Notes under the pieces: model-generated
Told to the model about the DNA's origin: nothing
Database searches by the model: none
The model's input: only the letters and a program-made list of their open reading frames with translations
Shown here: positions 60,945 to 64,000 of the stretch, piece after piece
Layout of the letters: each line of letters starts with the position of its first letter
How positions within the stretch are numbered: the stretch's first letter is position 1
Position numbers and translations under genes: made by a program
Source: Thermodesulforhabdus norvegica
Lineage (GTDB): Bacteria; Desulfobacterota; Syntrophobacteria; Syntrophobacterales; Thermodesulforhabdaceae
Direction: 5' to 3'
DNA length: 64,000 nucleotides
Assembly (NCBI RefSeq): GCF_900114975.1
Contig: NZ_FOUU01000004.1
Coordinates: 138,986-202,985 of the forward strand

Positions 60945-61334
60945 ATGAAGAATCTGCAAAGTGGGGGATTTACCCTCGTTGAGCTTATGATAGTAGTGGG
61001 TATCATTGCTATTCTCACCGCCGTTGCAATGATTCCTTTCAATTACTACAAAAACAAGGCAAGGTCCAAGGATCTCGTCGGCTTTGCCCGGGCCTGCGTG
61101 ATGGAAGCCAGAGTTTCCTGCGACACCAATCCCGATGCGGATCTCAGCGGTCTTTCGGCCTGCAATTTCTCCGGCACCGGACCGCATCTTACCAGTGTCA
61201 GGGTAAGTGGTGACGGATCCTGTGATTCTTTCACGGCAACGGCGGAAGGTGTTACCGAAAGCGGTCAGACCTGCAGTAGCCTTTGCACCTTTGAGACCGG
61301 TGAGATTTACTGCAGCGCTCCGGTGTGTGGATAG
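60945..61334 (+). CDS. Type IV pilin 2 (eight-cysteine PilA paralogue)
   Basis: A 129-residue prepilin: QSGG/FTLVELMIVVGIIAILTAVAMIPFNYYKNKARSK, followed by the same LVGFARACVMEAR as pilin 1. Its eight Cys (ARAC, VSC, SAC, GSC, QTC, SLC, IYC, PVC) align one for one with those of pilin 1, ending in CSAPVCG, while the rest of the globular domain has diverged. GGGGGGAG lies before the ATG. Independent sigma-54 promoter and terminator. Confidence 0.93.
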   Translation: MKNLQSGGFTLVELMIVVGIIAILTAVAMIPFNYYKNKARSKDLVGFARACVMEARVSCDTNPDADLSGLSACNFSGTGPHLTSVRVSGDGSCDSFTATAEGVTESGQTCSSLCTFETGEIYCSAPVCG

Positions 61335-61354
61335 TATCGAAAGCGACTTATTTG

Positions 61355-61386
61355 AAGGGTCGGGTGGGGACCACCCGACCCTTTCT
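61355..61386. terminator. Bidirectional terminator between pilin 2 and pilQ
   Basis: AAGGGTCGGGTGG pairs with CCACCCGACCCTT (13 bp) around a GGA loop, followed by TTCTCT. It serves the convergent pilin-2 and pilQ genes. Confidence 0.85.
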
Positions 61387-63342
61387 CTATCTTGTCGATT
61401 CTCCGTATGCTGCTGCCGTGGAGATTGCGGGAAGCTCTATTATCTTCGGTGAAATGAATATTAAAAGCTCTTCGGTCTGATAATCCTTTTCGTAGCTTTT
61501 GAAGAGCCAGCCGAAAACCGGCAACCTTTCAAGACCGGGCGTGCCCCGTCTTGTGTAGCGCTTGTCTTCCCTGAGAACGCCGCCTATTACGACGATGGTT
61601 CCGTCGTCAACCAGAACGTTGGTATCCAGAGTCTTTTTCAGAATATCCACGGCCTTGAGACCTGCGGCTTCGGCCAGAATCCGATCCTGACCGATGTCCT
61701 GCTTACGGGCGTGTATGTTCATGAGAATCCTTTTATCAGGAGTAACGCTGGGAACGATGGTAAGTTCCAGTATGACATCCTTATATTCTACCGCCAGCTC
61801 ACCATATTCGGTCATTTCGAGTACCGGGATTTCAGTTCCCTGCGTAATTTTTGCTTCCTGATTGGTCATGGTGTAAACGACGGGGGCGGCTAACAGCTTC
61901 GTCTTGCCCAGTTCCTTTGAGGCGTTTATTGCCATGTCGATGTTGAAAATGCTTTGACCCTTGAGAAGACTCCAGCCGAAGCTGAGGCTGCTGGTTACGG
62001 TATCTATGGGAAAGTTGATGTCAAAAGAGGGCGAGAAGGAATGGTTTCCCGTGTTTTGGTAACTGAAACCCCAGTTTATGCCCAGAGCCTTGGTGAAGCT
62101 GGTTATTGCTTCGACTATGCGAAGTTCCAGCTTGACCTGTTCGGGCGGGCGGTCGAGCTGGGCTATGACTTTTCTGATTTCCGCTATCCTGCTGCTGTAG
62201 TCCCTGACGATCAACATCCTTCTACTGGAATCGTAAACCATCTGGCCCTTTTCGCTCAAAAGGGGCTGAAGTAGAGCAACGATGAGAGGTTTTTTGGTTT
62301 CTTTGGTGGTGACACTCGTACCCGCCAGCGTGATTGCAGTGGTCTCTTTTTCCGTCTGGACTTCACCCGGAGCGGAGACGCCCACAAGGTAATAAATGGG
62401 AATAAAAGCCGTTTCTATCGGTCCCCGATCTTTCTTCTTGGCTTCCAGTTCTGCTCGTTTTTCAAAGAGCTTTAACTGTGCTTCCGCCAGAGCCTGATCC
62501 AGTTCGATTTCTTTTTGAAGCTTTTCTTTAGTCGTTATCCTTATGACGTTTCCCTGGCGTTTGGTTCCCAGATCGTTCGCCTCAAGAATCATGTCCAGGA
62601 CCTGATCCCAGGGGACGTTTTCCACCTTCATGGTAATTCGGCCCTGAACCTGAGGGTCCACAACTATGTTCGTTCCGCTGATTTCTGCGATGAGCCGTAC
62701 GACGTTTTTGATGTCGGCATCGACGAGATCCAGACTTATGGGTGCCCCTAAGTACTGCTTTTCCGTGCCCGGAACTGCTCCCGGACCAGGGACCGGCCCA
62801 AGCTGTTCCAGAAGCTTTTCGATTTCTTCTTCCCTCATTTCTGCTACGGGCTGTTGCTGAAACGTCTGCTCACGAGATGCAACAGGGATTGCCGGAGCAG
62901 GAATGGTGACGCGGGGTGCATCCGAGTTGTCGTCAAAGTAAAGTCGAAGGTAGGCGTGGGCCCCATCTTTTCTCACTGCCGAACTGGTCCAGGGTTTTTC
63001 GGCCTGACCCGTGATCCGTACACCGCCTTTCGTGGACTGGACCTTGAGGCGCTTGAGAACTTCGGATCCCGTTCTGACCCATGCCTTGGGGGCGCTGAAA
63101 GATGCGTTGGGAATAAAGATGCTGAGGCTGGAGCTGTCGGCCCTTCCGTCAAAGATCAGATCTCCAATTTCTCCGCTTGCTACCAGCTCGATCTGAACGA
63201 ACTTATCCCCCTCCATGGCTCCGATTTTTAACAACCGGGGACCCTGTGCCGCGGGATAAGAAGCCGGCGGGCGGGAAAACAAAAATAAAGGCAATAAGAC
63301 CAGTACGAACGCAGGATAATAGCCTTTTCTTTTATGGTTCAT
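61387..63342 (-). CDS. pilQ: Type IV pilus secretin PilQ
   Basis: A 651-residue outer-membrane secretin. A signal peptide (residues ~1-34) is followed by an AMIN domain (~38-135), a Pro/Gln-rich linker, an N0/STN-type domain (ISLDLVDADIKNVVRLIAEISGTNIVV onward, ~200-265), N1 elements, and the secretin domain (~420-640), with VVYTMTNQEAKITQGTEIPV and the closing LPVFGWLFKS. GAGGAG lies before the ATG. It forms the pore through which the pilus exits. It is not next to pilM-pilP, since pilP is at 22651, and converges on the pilin genes. Confidence 0.95.
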   Translation of the reverse strand: MNHKRKGYYPAFVLVLLPLFLFSRPPASYPAAQGPRLLKIGAMEGDKFVQIELVASGEIGDLIFDGRADSSSLSIFIPNASFSAPKAWVRTGSEVLKRLKVQSTKGGVRITGQAEKPWTSSAVRKDGAHAYLRLYFDDNSDAPRVTIPAPAIPVASREQTFQQQPVAEMREEEIEKLLEQLGPVPGPGAVPGTEKQYLGAPISLDLVDADIKNVVRLIAEISGTNIVVDPQVQGRITMKVENVPWDQVLDMILEANDLGTKRQGNVIRITTKEKLQKEIELDQALAEAQLKLFEKRAELEAKKKDRGPIETAFIPIYYLVGVSAPGEVQTEKETTAITLAGTSVTTKETKKPLIVALLQPLLSEKGQMVYDSSRRMLIVRDYSSRIAEIRKVIAQLDRPPEQVKLELRIVEAITSFTKALGINWGFSYQNTGNHSFSPSFDINFPIDTVTSSLSFGWSLLKGQSIFNIDMAINASKELGKTKLLAAPVVYTMTNQEAKITQGTEIPVLEMTEYGELAVEYKDVILELTIVPSVTPDKRILMNIHARKQDIGQDRILAEAAGLKAVDILKKTLDTNVLVDDGTIVVIGGVLREDKRYTRRGTPGLERLPVFGWLFKSYEKDYQTEELLIFISPKIIELPAISTAAAYGESTR

Positions 63343-63777
63343 TTCTTACTCCTCACCCGTCCAGTGGTTTAAAGACAACAGTGGGGTTGCGTAGCATAGA
63401 GATCCTGATGGCGAGATTAAAAATCCCGACTTTCTACCGACGAACCATACAAATAGACCAGCCATTTGCCCGCAAACCCCGATTTCAGCCCCTTTTGCAA
63501 CTGCGCCAAAATAAAGTTCGGATGTTTATTCTTCTATCTCAAAATAATCTCGAAGGTCAACAGATTAGCACCTCAACTTTCATTTTCATTGACGTATTTC
63601 GGGTGGATCTGTGTTGCGAACGGTTTATTCTGCGAAAGCTCGCTCCAGACCGTGAAGTACAACCCCCCGGGAGAGGAATGTTCATTTTTTGTGAAAGTAT
63701 TTGCGCTTATATGGGGGCTTTAAGGGCGTTTGAGCTAAAAGCTTCAGATTTTTCGTCGTATTAATGGGAGTCTGTCT
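63343..63777. other. 435-bp intergenic stretch upstream of pilQ
   Basis: No gene that I can support and no strong hairpin. The pilQ promoter should lie near its left end. An open frame on the plus strand (63408-63764) has no ribosome-binding site and no recognisable sequence. Confidence 0.5.
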
Positions 63778-64000
63778 TCAGAGTAATCCGAAGGTTTTCA
63801 GGATGTTTGCAACTTTTTTGTCTTCTTCTGCGAGTTTTCTCAGGGCTCTGATCACATCGACCAGTTTTCCCTGCTTTTCGATGGTTTCAACGGCCTCGTC
63901 TCTTGCCTTCCTTATGATGGTTCTTCTGTCCCAGTAGGCAAAGCCTATCACCACTCCCGTAAGGGTCGTGAATATCGCAACGAGCATCCAGAGAAAGTTG
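63778..64000 (-). CDS. Membrane-segment/coiled-coil protein, C-terminal part
   Basis: The C-terminal ~74 residues of a protein whose start lies beyond the right edge; the frame is open to the last base. It has one membrane segment (FLWMLVAIFTTLTGVVIGFAYWDRRT) followed by a charged helical tail. The ATG within the window (63987) falls inside the membrane segment, so the true start is upstream. The layout resembles small membrane-anchored coiled-coil proteins and may be related in form to the repeat proteins at 50401-51720, though here the tail follows the membrane segment. Confidence 0.68.
   Translation of the reverse strand, partial: NFLWMLVAIFTTLTGVVIGFAYWDRRTIIRKARDEAVETIEKQGKLVDVIRALRKLAEEDKKVANILKTFGLL

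Noticed and set aside
63408..63764. Open frame of 118 codons on the plus strand
   Set aside because: No ribosome-binding site, no recognisable domain, and its upstream extension is antisense to pilQ.

Overview
The window looks like a chromosomal segment from an anaerobic Gram-negative bacterium, most likely a Desulfobacterota (deltaproteobacterial) sulfate reducer or syntroph. This is an inference from gene content: several ferredoxin-linked 2-oxoacid oxidoreductases, a Na+-translocating decarboxylase beta/gamma pair, a TAXI-type TRAP transporter, sigma-54 regulators, LPS heptosyltransferases, LptD, and a large type IV pilus locus. No rRNA, tRNA, CRISPR array, insertion sequence or prophage gene was seen.

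Layout. 1-2663: lptD (cut by the left edge) and proS. 2808-7078: a monooxygenase-like small protein, a methyltransferase, an orphan 2-oxoacid oxidoreductase gamma/delta pair, a DUF89-type protein and a Cys-rich protein. 7060-12237: a minus-strand cluster of cyclic-nucleotide-binding protein, OadG-like, OadB-like, TAXI solute-binding protein and TRAP permease. 12496-19262: a large sensor kinase, a geranylgeranyl-reductase-family flavoprotein, an NtrC-type sigma-54 activator and a UbiA prenyltransferase. 19321-22641: a fluoride riboswitch with its terminator in front of a CPA2 antiporter, then a cysteine desulfurase and lspA. 22651-27866: pilP, a periplasmic binding protein overlapping a hybrid kinase, and a kinase-like protein without an ATPase domain. 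28057-31139: a first indolepyruvate:ferredoxin oxidoreductase (iorAB). 31247-35325: ftsE, ftsX, an EnvC-like protein and ctpA. 35397-37639: two glycosyltransferases.

The most striking region is 37795-46289. A 28-residue leader peptide with five Trp codons (WWRWWW) is followed by mutually exclusive RNA helices and a 17-bp terminator hairpin. This is a textbook tryptophan attenuator. It precedes a second iorAB pair, a branched-chain-amino-acid-type ABC transporter (with LivM and LivG fused), a phenylacetate-CoA ligase and a binding protein. Taken together, the genes suggest import of arylacetates (indoleacetate, phenylacetate), activation to the CoA thioester, and reductive carboxylation to arylpyruvates. 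That would be a salvage route to Trp/Phe/Tyr, switched on by Trp starvation.

46296-51720 holds LPS core genes (waaF, waaC, a WaaP-like kinase) interleaved with coiled-coil proteins that carry expanding internal repeats. 51983-63342 is a type IV pilus region: minor pilins, PilY1 with a vWA domain and a calcium-binding repeat array, two paralogous 8-cysteine pilins each with its own sigma-54 promoter, and the secretin PilQ. The right edge cuts a small membrane/coiled-coil gene.
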